The notes under the pieces are model-generated. The model was not told the origin of the DNA and searched no databases. It was given only the letters and a program-made list of their open reading frames with translations. From DASZVB01 sp035545855 (GTDB lineage: Bacteria > Myxococcota_A > Polyangia > Polyangiales > Polyangiaceae): a stretch of DNA of 64,000 bases. A program made the position numbers and the translations under genes. The stretch covers positions 1-64,000 of the forward strand of contig DASZXK010000108.1 in NCBI GenBank assembly GCA_035545855.1, read 5' to 3'. Each line of letters starts with the position of its first letter. The stretch's first letter is position 1. Positions 53,503-61,826 of this stretch are shown here, piece after piece.

Positions 53503-54507
53503 GTGACGTCATCCGGCACGAGCTCGGCGTTCGACCCGCTGTCGGACGTGCTTCGCGTCGTGCGGCTCAGCGCCGCCGTGTTCTTTCACGTCCACGCGTC
53601 ACGCTCCTTCCGGAGCGCGATGCCCGACGGCACGAGCCTCGCTCGCCACTTCTTTCCGCGCTCCCAGAGAGTGATCTCCTATCACGTCATCCGCCGCGGT
53701 CGCTGCTACGCGGACGTGCCTGGAGGTCCCGAGGTCGCGCTCGAGGCCGGAGACGTCCTCGTCCTTCCGCGAGGCGACTCGTACCGCATCGCCGTCGATC
53801 GGAGCGCGTTCCCGGACGCGAAGGAAGAGGAGTCCGTCGCGCTCCTTCGTGGGGTTCGCTCCGGCGCCGTCCCGTTCGACGTGAGCGACGGCGGCCCCGA
53901 GGAGATCACCATCGTCTGCGGGTTCCTCGGATGCGATTTCGAGCCGTTCAATCCGCTGCTCGCCGCTCTGCCTCGCCTGCTCGTCGTCCGGGGTTCCGCG
54001 CGCGGCCCGGAGGACCGGCTCGATCGACTGCTCGACCTCACGCTGTCGGAGCCGAAGGACGCCGTGCCGGGGAACGACGCCGTCCGGATGCGCCTCTCGG
54101 AGCTCATCTTCGTCGAGGTGATCCGCCGGCACCTCTCGACGCTTCCGGACAAGAGCGGATGGCTCGCGGCGCTGGGGCACCCGGTCGCCGGTCGTGCCCT
54201 CGCGCTCCTCCACGAGCGTCCGGCAGAGCCGTGGACGCTTCCGGCCCTGGCAGAGGCCGCGGGTGCGTCGCGTACGGCGCTCGCCGACCACTTCACGCGC
54301 CTGGTCGGCGATCCGCCCATTCAGTACCTCACGAAGTGGCGCATGCAGGTCGCCGCGTGTCTCCTCGGTGAGGGCGAGCTCAAGGTGTCGGCGGTCGCGT
54401 CGCGGGTCGGCTACGACTCGGAGGCGGCCTTCAGCCGTGCGTTCAAGAAGATCGTGGGCGTGCCGCCAGCGGCCTTCCGAGAGCGCAGCGTTTACGCGCG
54501 ACAGTAG
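53503..54507 (+). CDS. AraC-family regulator with cupin-like sensor domain
   Basis: A 334-residue regulator. The N-terminal half is a cupin-like domain of the AraC type (DVLRVVRLSAAVFFHVHAS, YHVIRRGRCYADV, LEAGDVLVLPRGDSYRI). The C-terminal 100 residues hold the two HTH motifs (WTLPALAEAAGASRTALADHFTRLVGDPP and LKVSAVASRVGYDSEAAFSRAFKKIVGVPPAAFR). It begins at GTG 53503, 36 bases after the propeller operon. A pair of direct repeats 21 bases apart in front of the downstream GFA-family gene is a good candidate for its binding site. Confidence 0.93.
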   Translation: MTSSGTSSAFDPLSDVLRVVRLSAAVFFHVHASRSFRSAMPDGTSLARHFFPRSQRVISYHVIRRGRCYADVPGGPEVALEAGDVLVLPRGDSYRIAVDRSAFPDAKEEESVALLRGVRSGAVPFDVSDGGPEEITIVCGFLGCDFEPFNPLLAALPRLLVVRGSARGPEDRLDRLLDLTLSEPKDAVPGNDAVRMRLSELIFVEVIRRHLSTLPDKSGWLAALGHPVAGRALALLHERPAEPWTLPALAEAAGASRTALADHFTRLVGDPPIQYLTKWRMQVAACLLGEGELKVSAVASRVGYDSEAAFSRAFKKIVGVPPAAFRERSVYARQ

Positions 54508-54554
54508 CGTCGCGCAGTCTCGCCGGCTTCCGGTGAACCGAGTCGACGGTTTTC

Positions 54555-54619
54555 GGGACTCCCGAGCATGAACGCGGGACTCGCGGCAATTTCCGTCGCG
54601 CGCTCGGGGACGATACTCG
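54555..54619 (+). promoter_or_regulatory. Candidate AraC-type operator and promoter of the GFA-family gene
   Basis: CGGGACTC occurs twice in direct orientation (54555-54562 and 54576-54583) with 21-base periodicity, the two-turn spacing of AraC half-sites. A possible -35 (TTTCCG, 54591) and -10 (TACTCG, 54614) follow with a 17-base spacer, placing the sites at about -43 to -71, as for AraC activators. The regulator gene lies just upstream. Confidence 0.4.
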
Positions 54620-54701
54620 GCAGCGGGTCGCCTCGCGTTCGCTCGCGAGCTTCCGCCGCGCACGGGTGCGCGCGCCATGCGATCCAGGGAGAGAACCGCT
54701 C

Positions 54702-55136
54702 ATGTCGAACGATAAACAGTACCAGGGCCGTTGCTTCTGCGGGTCGGTCGAGCTCGCGGTGACCGGCGCGCCCGTCGCGATGGGCTACTGCCACTGCTCG
54801 TCTTGCCGCCAGTGGGCGGCGGCGCCCGTGAACGCGTTCACGCTCTGGCAGCCGACCGCGGTGAAGGTCACGAAGGGCGCCGATCTCGTCGCGGGCTACG
54901 CGCGTTCGCCGAGCAGCGTTCGCAAGTGGTGCAAGACGTGCGGCGGCCACCTCTTCACGGAGCACCCGGGTTTCCAGCTCACGGACGTCTACGCCGCGGT
55001 GATTCCGGACCTTCCGTTCTCGCCGGGCGTCCACGTGAACTACGGCGAGACGGTCCTTCGTCTCCACGACGGACTCGTGAAGCAGAAGGACTTCCCGAAG
55101 GAGATGGGCGGCTCCGGCACCGTCCTCGGAGACTGA
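54702..55136 (+). CDS. GFA-family zinc protein
   Basis: A 144-residue protein of the GFA/CENP-V fold with two zinc sites: C11 and C13 (RCFCGSVEL), C30, C32 and C35 (YCHCSSCRQW), and C77 and C80 (KWCKTCGGHL). The founding member was thought to assist glutathione-formaldehyde adduct formation, but most homologues have no proven reaction. A GGGAGAG-type site precedes the ATG. It sits downstream of the AraC gene and its candidate operator, and is followed by a strong hairpin 17 bases after the stop. Confidence 0.9.
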   Translation: MSNDKQYQGRCFCGSVELAVTGAPVAMGYCHCSSCRQWAAAPVNAFTLWQPTAVKVTKGADLVAGYARSPSSVRKWCKTCGGHLFTEHPGFQLTDVYAAVIPDLPFSPGVHVNYGETVLRLHDGLVKQKDFPKEMGGSGTVLGD

Positions 55137-55153
55137 GCCCTGCCGTTCTCGAT

Positions 55154-55178
55154 CCGGGCCGTCCGCCGGACGGCCCGG
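55154..55178 (+). terminator. Perfect 11-bp stem hairpin after the GFA gene
   Basis: CCGGGCCGTCC (55154-55164), loop GCC, and the exact complement GGACGGCCCGG (55168-55178). There is no long T run after it, so it may end transcription in a U-tract-independent way or protect the 3' end. The rest of the 228-base gap to the next gene shows a possible TACTCT -10 near 55308 and no gene I can support. Confidence 0.5.
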
Positions 55179-55364
55179 GTCGGGGCGTTTCACGGCGGAA
55201 CGACGACGACCGGACAGCAGCCCTGGAGTTCCGGACCGCGCATCGCCCGGAGGACGCACGCATCCTTCTTTCGACCACACCCACGAAGACATTCGAGTCG
55301 CTCCTTTACTCTGGTCTCGCTTCGGCTCGTTGCGGCGCGTCTTCGCGCGGCGCAAGATGCAATC

Positions 55365-55850
55365 GTGAAGCGCGACCCCCGCGCGGGTGATCGAACGCAC
55401 GAGGACGCGCTCCTCGGCGAGCTCCGCGCGATCTTCGCGGAGGCCGATGCGCTCCACGCCGGAAGGACCTGCGCCACGTCGACGGAGTGCTGCCGATTCG
55501 GCGTCACGGGACGCGAGCCGTACGTCACGAGCATCGAGGCCGCGGCGGTCGAGCGCGCCGTCCGGGCGCGAGGGGGCGCCCTGTCTCCGAAGCGTCGGGC
55601 GTTGCCGCTCTCCGGTGATGCCGCGCGTGAACGCGTCTGCGCGCTCCTTTCCGATCGGGGTCGCTGCTCGGTGTACGAGAGTCGTCCGTTCGGGTGCCGC
55701 ACGTTCTTCTGCGAACGCGCGACGAAAGCCGCGCGACCGACCCGAGACGCGGAGCGCGCCCTCGTGGATCGGCTCCGGGCGCTCGCCGAGAGACACGCGC
55801 CGGGCGGAGACGCGCCGCGCCCGCTGTCTCGCCTGTTCCCCACCCGCTGA
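55365..55850 (+). CDS. YkgJ-type Zn/Fe cysteine-cluster protein
   Basis: A 161-residue protein of the CxxxCxxCC (YkgJ) family: CATSTECCRFG near residue 36 and a second set in GRCSVYESRPFGCRTFFC near residue 105. Such small proteins chelate zinc or an iron-sulphur cluster; their functions are largely unknown. The start is GTG 55365. No operon partner is obvious; the LytS gene follows after 115 bases with its own candidate promoter. Confidence 0.85.
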   Translation: MKRDPRAGDRTHEDALLGELRAIFAEADALHAGRTCATSTECCRFGVTGREPYVTSIEAAAVERAVRARGGALSPKRRALPLSGDAARERVCALLSDRGRCSVYESRPFGCRTFFCERATKAARPTRDAERALVDRLRALAERHAPGGDAPRPLSRLFPTR

Positions 55851-55952
55851 CCGCCGCCCCGCACGATCCGCCCTCGTCCGTCGACGAGCCGTCGGGCCCT
55901 GGCCACGAACCGTCGAGCGGGGCGCGGGGCTACCGCTTCTCCCGCCGTGGGA

Positions 55953-55958
55953 TACGAT
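55953..55958 (+). promoter_or_regulatory. Candidate -10 (TACGAT) of the LytS-LytTR pair
   Basis: TACGAT ends seven bases before the GTG at 55966, giving a nearly leaderless mRNA. It supports that GTG over the much longer open frame, which reads through the YkgJ gene. Confidence 0.45.
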
Positions 55959-55965
55959 CCGCTCC

Positions 55966-57078
55966 GTGAAGAACGCGGACCGCGAGGACTCCTCGCCGCC
56001 GAGCGGCTGGCGACGCTGGCTCGTCGGTGTCGGCATCGTCACCGCCGTGTCGATCCTCCAGATCGTGCCGCAGCTCTTCACCGGTCGGTCACGCGAGCAC
56101 CTCGGGCTCCGCGTCGGCTTCGTCACCCTCGAGCTCCTGGTCATCATGACGGCGCTCTCCGTCCACTACGTGCTCGCCGAGCGCCGGAAGCTCGGCTCCG
56201 CCCGGACGGTGACGCAGAGCCTCGTCATCTCCGCCGTCCTCGGCGCCCTCTGCGCGGTCGGGATGCACGCCGTGTTTCCGGAGTTCCCCCCGTGGAAGAA
56301 CGCGCCGGACCTCCCGCTCGCGGCCATCGCCGGCTTCGGAGCCACGATGGGCCTCTTCCAGTGCGGCGTCTGGGCGCTCGCGTTCGTGTACCCCTTCGCG
56401 GCGGAGGACGCGCGCCTCCGCTCTCTCGAGGCCGAGAAGCTCCGCCTGGAGGCGGAACAGCTCCGGGCGGCCGCCGAGCTCGCGCGCCTCCGCTCGCAGC
56501 TCGAGCCGCATTTCCTCCTGAACACGCTGAACGCCATCGCCGGCCTCGTCACGCAGGACCCGCGAGAGGCGCGTCGGCTCATCGGTTGCCTGGGGGACCT
56601 CCTTCGCGACGCGCTCCGCGACCCCGAGGAGCTGCAGACGCTCCACGAGGAGGTCTCCTGGCTCAAGCGCTACGCGGAGATCCTGGAGTCCCGGCATTCC
56701 GGGCAGCTCCGTTTCCGCTGGGAGATCTCGGGCGACGCGGGGGAGGTGCTCCTTCCCCGGCTCCTGCTCCAGCCGCTCGTCGAGAACGCCGTGAAGCACG
56801 GCGCTCTCCGGCGCTCGAGCGGCGGAGAGGTCGTCGTGCGCGCGCGGCTCACGCCGCCGGACGGAGGCGGCCCGGCGCGCGTCGTCTGCACCGTGGAAGA
56901 CAACGGTCCGGGCGTCGCGGACGAGGCGCCTCGGTCCGGCGCATTCGGGCTCCGCTCCGTGCGAAGGCGTCTCGAGCTTCGCTACCGGGACGCGAGCCTC
57001 CGGCTCGAGTCCTCGTCGTCCGGCACGCGGTCGATCGTGGACCTTCCGTGCTTCCTCTCGCGGGCAGACGTCGCATGA
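55966..57078 (+). CDS. LytS/YehU-type sensor histidine kinase
   Basis: A 370-residue membrane kinase: four hydrophobic helices in residues 15-145, a short coiled coil (RLRSLEAEKLRLEAEQLRAAAELARLR-like heptads), then a His_kinase domain with the phospho-acceptor H182 in LEPHFLLNTLNAIAG and an HATPase with LLLQPLVENAVKHG and DNGPGV. This is the LytS/AlgZ class without a HisKA dimer domain. It overlaps the LytTR regulator gene by ATGA, so the two form a cognate pair. The stimulus is unknown; no extracellular sensor domain is present. Confidence 0.93.
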   Translation: MKNADREDSSPPSGWRRWLVGVGIVTAVSILQIVPQLFTGRSREHLGLRVGFVTLELLVIMTALSVHYVLAERRKLGSARTVTQSLVISAVLGALCAVGMHAVFPEFPPWKNAPDLPLAAIAGFGATMGLFQCGVWALAFVYPFAAEDARLRSLEAEKLRLEAEQLRAAAELARLRSQLEPHFLLNTLNAIAGLVTQDPREARRLIGCLGDLLRDALRDPEELQTLHEEVSWLKRYAEILESRHSGQLRFRWEISGDAGEVLLPRLLLQPLVENAVKHGALRRSSGGEVVVRARLTPPDGGGPARVVCTVEDNGPGVADEAPRSGAFGLRSVRRRLELRYRDASLRLESSSSGTRSIVDLPCFLSRADVA

Positions 57079-57851
57079 ATCGCGAGGGCTCGCTCCTCCG
57101 CGCGCTCGTCGTCGAGGACGAATGGCCCGCCCGCAACTACCTGGTCGAGCTCCTGGAAGGGTCGCGGCTCGCCGAGGTCGTCGGCGCGGTCGCGACCGCG
57201 GAGGAAGCCCGGCAGGCGCTCGGCCCCGACGGCATCGCCGTGGACGTCGCGTTCGTGGACGTGCGCATCGCGGGCGAGGGCGAAGGCGCGGGCCTCGCCC
57301 TCGTGCGGAGCCTCGCGAAGAGCCCCGGCGCGCCCCTGTTCGTCCTCGCGACGGCGTTCTCCGAGCATGCCGTGGAGGCGTTCGACCTCGGCGTCGCCGA
57401 CTACTTGCTGAAGCCGTTCACGGAGGACCGCGTCGGGGAATGCCTGCGGAGGCTCCAGACGCGTCGCTCGCACGAGCCGTCCTCGCGTCCGCGGCGCATC
57501 GTCGCGCGGCGCGGGAAGAGCCTGGTCTTCCTCTTGCCGGAAGAGGTGTGGGCCTTCGAGGCCGCGGATCGCACGACCCGCGTCCACACGCCGGACGGGA
57601 CGTTCGATCTCGACCTGTCCCTCGCCGCGATAGAGACGTCCCTCGGCCGCACGCTGACCCGCGTGCACCGGAACTTCCTGGTGAACGGCGCGCACGTGAA
57701 GGAACTCTCACGCGACGGCACGGAAACCACGCTGTTCGTCGGGACCGGGATCGGCCCCGACCGGCGCGGGATCAGCGTCCCGGTCGCGAGGGAACGCGCC
57801 CAGTCGGTGCGGGAAGCGCTGCTCGAAAACGCGACCGGCCTCCGCCGCTGA
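57075..57851 (+). CDS. LytTR-family response regulator
   Basis: A 258-residue regulator. The N-terminal receiver has the acidic pair in VVEDEWPAR, phospho-acceptor D62 in VAFVDVRI and the lysine in YLLKPF. The C-terminal LytTR DNA-binding domain (about 150-258) shows VWAFEAADRTTRVHTPDG and LTRVHRNFLVNGAHVKEL. It is translationally coupled to the LytS-type kinase. Two inverted repeats follow its stop. The nearest downstream gene on the same strand is a GT-C-like membrane protein, a possible target. Confidence 0.94.
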   Translation: MNREGSLLRALVVEDEWPARNYLVELLEGSRLAEVVGAVATAEEARQALGPDGIAVDVAFVDVRIAGEGEGAGLALVRSLAKSPGAPLFVLATAFSEHAVEAFDLGVADYLLKPFTEDRVGECLRRLQTRRSHEPSSRPRRIVARRGKSLVFLLPEEVWAFEAADRTTRVHTPDGTFDLDLSLAAIETSLGRTLTRVHRNFLVNGAHVKELSRDGTETTLFVGTGIGPDRRGISVPVARERAQSVREALLENATGLRR

Positions 57852-57873
57852 GCGCGAGGTTCTCCGGCCGGCG

Positions 57874-57953
57874 CGGCTCATCTACGGCACCTGAGCCGGA
57901 ACCCGCTCATCGAGGGCCGTCCGTGCGCGCTCGGGCCTCGTTCCGCCCGAGCG
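57874..57953. repeat. Two inverted repeats after the LytTR gene
   Basis: CGGCTCA/TGAGCCG (57874-57880 and 57892-57898, 11-base loop) and CGCTCGGGC/GCCCGAGCG (57928-57936 and 57945-57953, 8-base loop). They may be terminators without T runs. An adjacent direct repeat of GTGCTGGA (57982 and 57991) and an AT-richer stretch near 57996-58015 complete the 237-base gap. Confidence 0.45.
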
Positions 57954-58011
57954 CTTCCTCGAGCGCGTCCGCGGGACCAGTGTGCTGGAAGTGCTGGATT
58001 TCAATCGCCAT
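57907..58011 (-). CDS. Possible 34-residue microprotein
   Basis: A closed small frame on the minus strand in the gap between the LytTR and membrane protein genes: ATG at 58011, TGA at 57907. The product starts MAIEIQHFQHTGPADALEEAL and ends in a charged Arg-rich tail; it has no membrane segment or signal. The ribosome site is weak (GGGA at some distance). It overlaps one inverted repeat. It may be a chance frame; only conservation could decide. Confidence 0.18.
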   Translation of the reverse strand: MAIEIQHFQHTGPADALEEALGRNEARARTDGPR

Positions 58012-58088
58012 TTGGTGCCAGTCCCGTGGAGGCACCGGAAGGTCGTGGCCTCCACGACGCTCGGCCTCGGGGCGGGAAGGAGTGTGCG

Positions 58089-59699
58089 ATGCTCCCCCGC
58101 GCTTTGTCGCCTTTCGCGTCGCTTTCGCTCCTTCTCGCGGGCCTTTCGATACCCGCGCTCGGGACGGAGCTCTTCCTTCCGAGGTTCCGGACGACGACGC
58201 GAACCGTCGTCGCGTGCGTGACGGCGCTCTTCGCCGCCTTCGCGGCGATCCGGGCCGCGGCGTTCCTCGTGGAGCTCCGGCCGGAGGTGCAGGGCACCGA
58301 TTTCTTCTACTTCCTGTGCTTCGCCCGGGACTGGATCGACGGCATCCCGGTGACGGAGCTGTCCTTCGCGTACTTCCCCGGCATCTACGCGTTCTATCGA
58401 CTCGCGCTCCGCGTCGGGCACCAGGATCTCGGGGTCGTACAATGGGCGTACGTCCTCGTGCTCGCGGGCAACGCCGCCGCGCTCGGCGTCGCGGTAGGGC
58501 GGACGGTGCGGCGCTTCGCTCTCGGCGCCCTCGCCGCGGTCGCGTACGTCGCCGCCGCCTCCCGGCTCGAGGGAGGATTCGGGATCGCGGAGCCCGTCGG
58601 GACCTTGCCGCTCGCGATCGCCGTCGCCGTCTGGGCAGGAGAGCCGCTTCGCGGGCGTCGTGGCGTCCTGCTCGCGCTGGTTCTCGGCGCGGGGATCGGC
58701 CTCGCGGTCTTCGTGAAGCAGCAGTGCGCGCTCCAGGCGGCGGGGTGGGGGCCGCTCGTTCTCGCGACCGCGTTCACTCCGCGCGAGAGCCGTCACGAGC
58801 CGCGGGCGCTCCTCCTCGTACCGGCGGCCGCGATCGCGACGTTCCTGATCGGGGTCCTCTCCCAGGGGTTCGGGCTCATGCCGATCCGCGTGGGGCTCGA
58901 GGCGATTCCCTCGTATCAGGCGCACGCGAGCTTCATGGAGAACCTCGGGGTCGTCTTCGGGCGCGTCGGTCCTCTCGCGCTCGCGGGCCTCATTTCCGCT
59001 CCGATCGTCGTCTACTTCACGGTCCGCCGAGCGCCGAACTCGGAGCACGCGTTGAACGTCGCCGCGTTCGCGCTCGGGAGCGCCGGCGGGAGTCTCCTCC
59101 AGTTCATCAAGCGCGGGTACGCCCACTATGGGCTCGTGACGGTGCCGTGGCTCGTTCTCCTCGCCGCGATCGGTCTCGCGCTGCTCCACGAGCGGGCACC
59201 GGAGCGCGTCCGGGAGTCCTCTGCCGCGCAGCTCGGCTGGCTGTCCCTCGCGGCGCTCTCGTTCGTACAGACCGATCCGCGCGCGCGACACACGTTCGCC
59301 CTCTGGCCCGATCCCCTGTCCTTCCGTGCCCCTGCTCTCGGACACCGCTGGCGGGAGCGGGAGATGGTCGGAGACCTCGCCCAGGCCCGACGGTTCGTCC
59401 ACCCGGGCGAGGACGTGCTCGTCCTTCCGCCTCGGCACAACGAGGTTCATTTCCTGCTCGGCACGCGATCGCTGTCCTTCGCGGAGCACTACGCCTGGGC
59501 CGGCATGCACACCGGGAACACCCTCCGCGCGCTGAAGTCGAAGACGCTCTCCGCGGTGATCGTCCTCCCGCCGCGCGGGCAGACGGACGATGCCGTCTGG
59601 CGAGACCACGACTGCACTCAGGCGGTCGCGGCCCTCTCCGGGAACGGCTTTCGGCGGGCCCTGAACGTGAGGAGCCTGTCCGTCTGGGTCCGGAACTGA
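58089..59699 (+). CDS. Polytopic GT-C-like membrane protein
   Basis: A 536-residue protein with about eleven hydrophobic helices and a soluble C-terminal domain of about 120 residues. After the second helix comes the acidic motif QGTDFFYFLCFARDW, then ELSFAYFPGIYAFY, a pattern like lipid-linked-sugar glycosyltransferases. GAAGGAG lies before the ATG at 58089. It follows the LytS/LytTR pair after 237 bases and precedes the export operon. The donor and acceptor are unknown. Confidence 0.7.
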   Translation: MLPRALSPFASLSLLLAGLSIPALGTELFLPRFRTTTRTVVACVTALFAAFAAIRAAAFLVELRPEVQGTDFFYFLCFARDWIDGIPVTELSFAYFPGIYAFYRLALRVGHQDLGVVQWAYVLVLAGNAAALGVAVGRTVRRFALGALAAVAYVAAASRLEGGFGIAEPVGTLPLAIAVAVWAGEPLRGRRGVLLALVLGAGIGLAVFVKQQCALQAAGWGPLVLATAFTPRESRHEPRALLLVPAAAIATFLIGVLSQGFGLMPIRVGLEAIPSYQAHASFMENLGVVFGRVGPLALAGLISAPIVVYFTVRRAPNSEHALNVAAFALGSAGGSLLQFIKRGYAHYGLVTVPWLVLLAAIGLALLHERAPERVRESSAAQLGWLSLAALSFVQTDPRARHTFALWPDPLSFRAPALGHRWREREMVGDLAQARRFVHPGEDVLVLPPRHNEVHFLLGTRSLSFAEHYAWAGMHTGNTLRALKSKTLSAVIVLPPRGQTDDAVWRDHDCTQAVAALSGNGFRRALNVRSLSVWVRN

Positions 59700-59875
59700 C
59701 GTCCTCCCCGGAGCCCGCAAATGCTGCGACCCGGAAGGTCCGTTTCGCCTCGTCCCCGCCCGGCCCCGACTCGTCCGGCGGTCCCCACGGCTCGTCGGAA
59801 TCCCGCACGGGGGACCGAAAGTGCTCTAGGTACACGGCACCGGCAGCACCGCGTGCCCTGCCGCGCAGAACCGAG

Positions 59876-61099
59876 ATGAAGCTCGTCACTCGCCTCCTCG
59901 TCGCCGTCCTGATCCTTTCTGCCGTCGGTTTCGGCGTAGAGCGGTACCTGAAGAGCCGCGAACCGGCTCCGCCGAAGTACGTCACGGTACAGGTCGATCG
60001 CGGTCGAGTCGCCGCGCGCGTGACGGCGACCGGGACCGTCTCCGCGCTCGTGACGGTGCTCGTCGGCGCGCAGGTCTCGGGACGCATCGATCAGCTCTTC
60101 GTGGACTTCAACTCGCCGGTGAAGAAGAACCAGAAGATCGCGACGCTCGAGCCGAGCCTCTTCAAGGCCGCCGTCGAGCAAGCGAACGCGAACTGGCTCG
60201 CCGCGAAGGCGAACGTGGACAAGGCGAAGGCTCAGGCCCTGGACGCCGAACGCCAGTACACGCGCCAGAAGCAGCTCGGAGAGCAGAAGCTCGTCGCGCA
60301 GGCGGACGTGGACACGGCGGAGGCGAACCTGAACGTCGCGCGCGCCACCGTCGCCGCCGCGGAGGCGGCCGTCTCGCAGGCCGCGGCGGCGCTCCATCAG
60401 GCTCAGGTGAACCTCAAGTATACGGAGATCCTCTCCCCCATCGACGGCGTCGTCATCTCGCGCGCCGTGGACGTCGGGCAGACGGTCGCCGCGTCGCTCC
60501 AGACTCCCACGCTCTTCACGATCGCGCAGGATCTCACGAAGATGCAGGTCGACACGAGCGTCGCGGAAGGGGACGTCGGGAAGATCACGCCCGGCATGAC
60601 GGTCGGGTTCTCGGTGGATGCGTACCCGGGTCAGCGCTTCGAGGGCACCGTGCGGCAGGTCCGAGACGCGGCCGTGACGGTGCAGAACGTCGTCACGTAC
60701 GACGCCGTGATCGACGTCGACAACCAGAAGCGGCTCCTGAAGCCGGGGATGACGGCCACCGTCACGTTCACTCCGGCGGAACGGGTCGACGTCCTTCGTA
60801 TCCCGAACGCCGCGCTTCGTTTCCGGCCGGACACGAAGCCGGCCGGTTCTGCCGCCGCTCCGGTCGCGCAGCGCCCGCCGAAGGCCGCCGCGCGCAGCGA
60901 TCACCGGACGGTGTACCGGCTGGAGGGCGTGGTCGCGACACCCGTCGAGATCCAGATCGGGCTCACGGACGGATCGGTCACTGAGGTCGTGAGCGGGGAT
61001 CTCAAGGAAGGCGACGCCGTGATCACGGAGCTCCTCTCGGAGGGAGGCTCCGGTGGTGGCGCGGCGCCGGCAGGCGGCATGCCGCGCGGCTTCCGCTGA
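59876..61099 (+). CDS. macA: MacA-like periplasmic adaptor (HlyD family)
   Basis: A 407-residue membrane-fusion protein: an N-terminal anchor helix (residues 5-23), then a barrel-sandwich hybrid split by a coiled-coil hairpin (about 90-185, Ala/Gln/Lys-rich heptads), the lipoyl half-motif LSPIDGVVISRAVDVGQTV, a beta-barrel domain with VRDAAVTVQNVVTYDAVIDV and a membrane-proximal domain, ending in a Gly-rich tail. It links the ABC pump to an outer-membrane channel. It heads the operon with the ATPase, permease and TolC-like genes. The 176-base gap before it holds no gene I can support. Confidence 0.92.
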   Translation: MKLVTRLLVAVLILSAVGFGVERYLKSREPAPPKYVTVQVDRGRVAARVTATGTVSALVTVLVGAQVSGRIDQLFVDFNSPVKKNQKIATLEPSLFKAAVEQANANWLAAKANVDKAKAQALDAERQYTRQKQLGEQKLVAQADVDTAEANLNVARATVAAAEAAVSQAAAALHQAQVNLKYTEILSPIDGVVISRAVDVGQTVAASLQTPTLFTIAQDLTKMQVDTSVAEGDVGKITPGMTVGFSVDAYPGQRFEGTVRQVRDAAVTVQNVVTYDAVIDVDNQKRLLKPGMTATVTFTPAERVDVLRIPNAALRFRPDTKPAGSAAAPVAQRPPKAAARSDHRTVYRLEGVVATPVEIQIGLTDGSVTEVVSGDLKEGDAVITELLSEGGSGGGAAPAGGMPRGFR

Positions 61100-61115
61100 G
61101 CGCGCGGGAGCGACC

Positions 61116-61826
61116 ATGTCGATCATCGAGCTCACGGACGTGACCAAGCGCTACCAGCTCGGGGATACCGAGGTCCGCGCGCTCGACGGCGTTTCGTTCG
61201 GGGTGGACGAGGCCGAGTTCATCGCGATCATGGGCTCGTCCGGATCGGGGAAGTCCACGCTGATGAACGTGCTCGGGTGCCTCGATCGCCCGACGTCGGG
61301 AAAGTACGTGCTCGCCGGGCGCGAGGTCTCGACGCTCGACAAAGGGGACCTCGCCGAGGTCAGAAATCGCACGATCGGCTTCGTGTTCCAGAGCTTCAAC
61401 CTGCTCTCGCGCACCTCGGCCATCGAGAACGTGGAGCTCCCCCTCGTGTACGCCGGGGTGGGCCGGAAGGAGCGGCGGGCCCGCTCCGCGCGCGCGCTCG
61501 AACGCGTGGGCCTCGGCACTCGACTCGACCACCAGCCGTCGCAGCTCTCCGGAGGTCAGCAACAGCGGGTGGCCATCGCGCGCGCCATCGTGAACCAGCC
61601 GACGCTCATCCTCGCCGACGAGCCCACGGGGAATCTGGATTCGAAGACGAGTATCGACGTCATGGCCCTCTTCCAGGAGCTCTGGGGCGAGGGGCTCACG
61701 ATCCTGCTCGTGACGCACGAGCCGGACATCGCGGAGTACGCGTCGCGGGTCATCGTCGTGAAGGACGGCAAGATCACGAGCGACCAGAAGCAGACCGCGC
61801 GCCGCGCGAAGGAGGGCGTCTCGTGA
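61116..61826 (+). CDS. MacB/LolD-type ABC transporter ATPase
   Basis: A 236-residue ATPase of the MacB/LolD/FtsE group: Walker A GSSGSGKST at 40-48, Q-loop VFQSFNLL, signature LSGGQQQR, Walker B LILADEPTGNLD and the H-loop histidine in LLVTHEPDIA. In E. coli MacB this domain is fused to the permease; here it is a separate gene, overlapping the permease by GTGA. It powers mechanotransmission across the periplasm rather than classical transport. A GCGGGAG site precedes the ATG. Confidence 0.95.
   Translation: MSIIELTDVTKRYQLGDTEVRALDGVSFGVDEAEFIAIMGSSGSGKSTLMNVLGCLDRPTSGKYVLAGREVSTLDKGDLAEVRNRTIGFVFQSFNLLSRTSAIENVELPLVYAGVGRKERRARSARALERVGLGTRLDHQPSQLSGGQQQRVAIARAIVNQPTLILADEPTGNLDSKTSIDVMALFQELWGEGLTILLVTHEPDIAEYASRVIVVKDGKITSDQKQTARRAKEGVS

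Noticed and set aside
55193..55320. Minus-strand Cys-rich frame (CLRGCGRKKDACVL) between the GFA and YkgJ genes, first thought a small metal-binding protein
   Set aside because: No start codon in frame and its upstream part is the antisense of the YkgJ gene.
54492..56147. 551-residue minus-strand frame with a good AGGAG site near 55298
   Set aside because: It is the antisense of the GFA gene and neighbours and has a shadow-type Arg/Ser composition.
59700..59875. Acidic minus-strand frame before the MacA-like gene
   Set aside because: Continuous with antisense of the two flanking genes; no start with a ribosome site.
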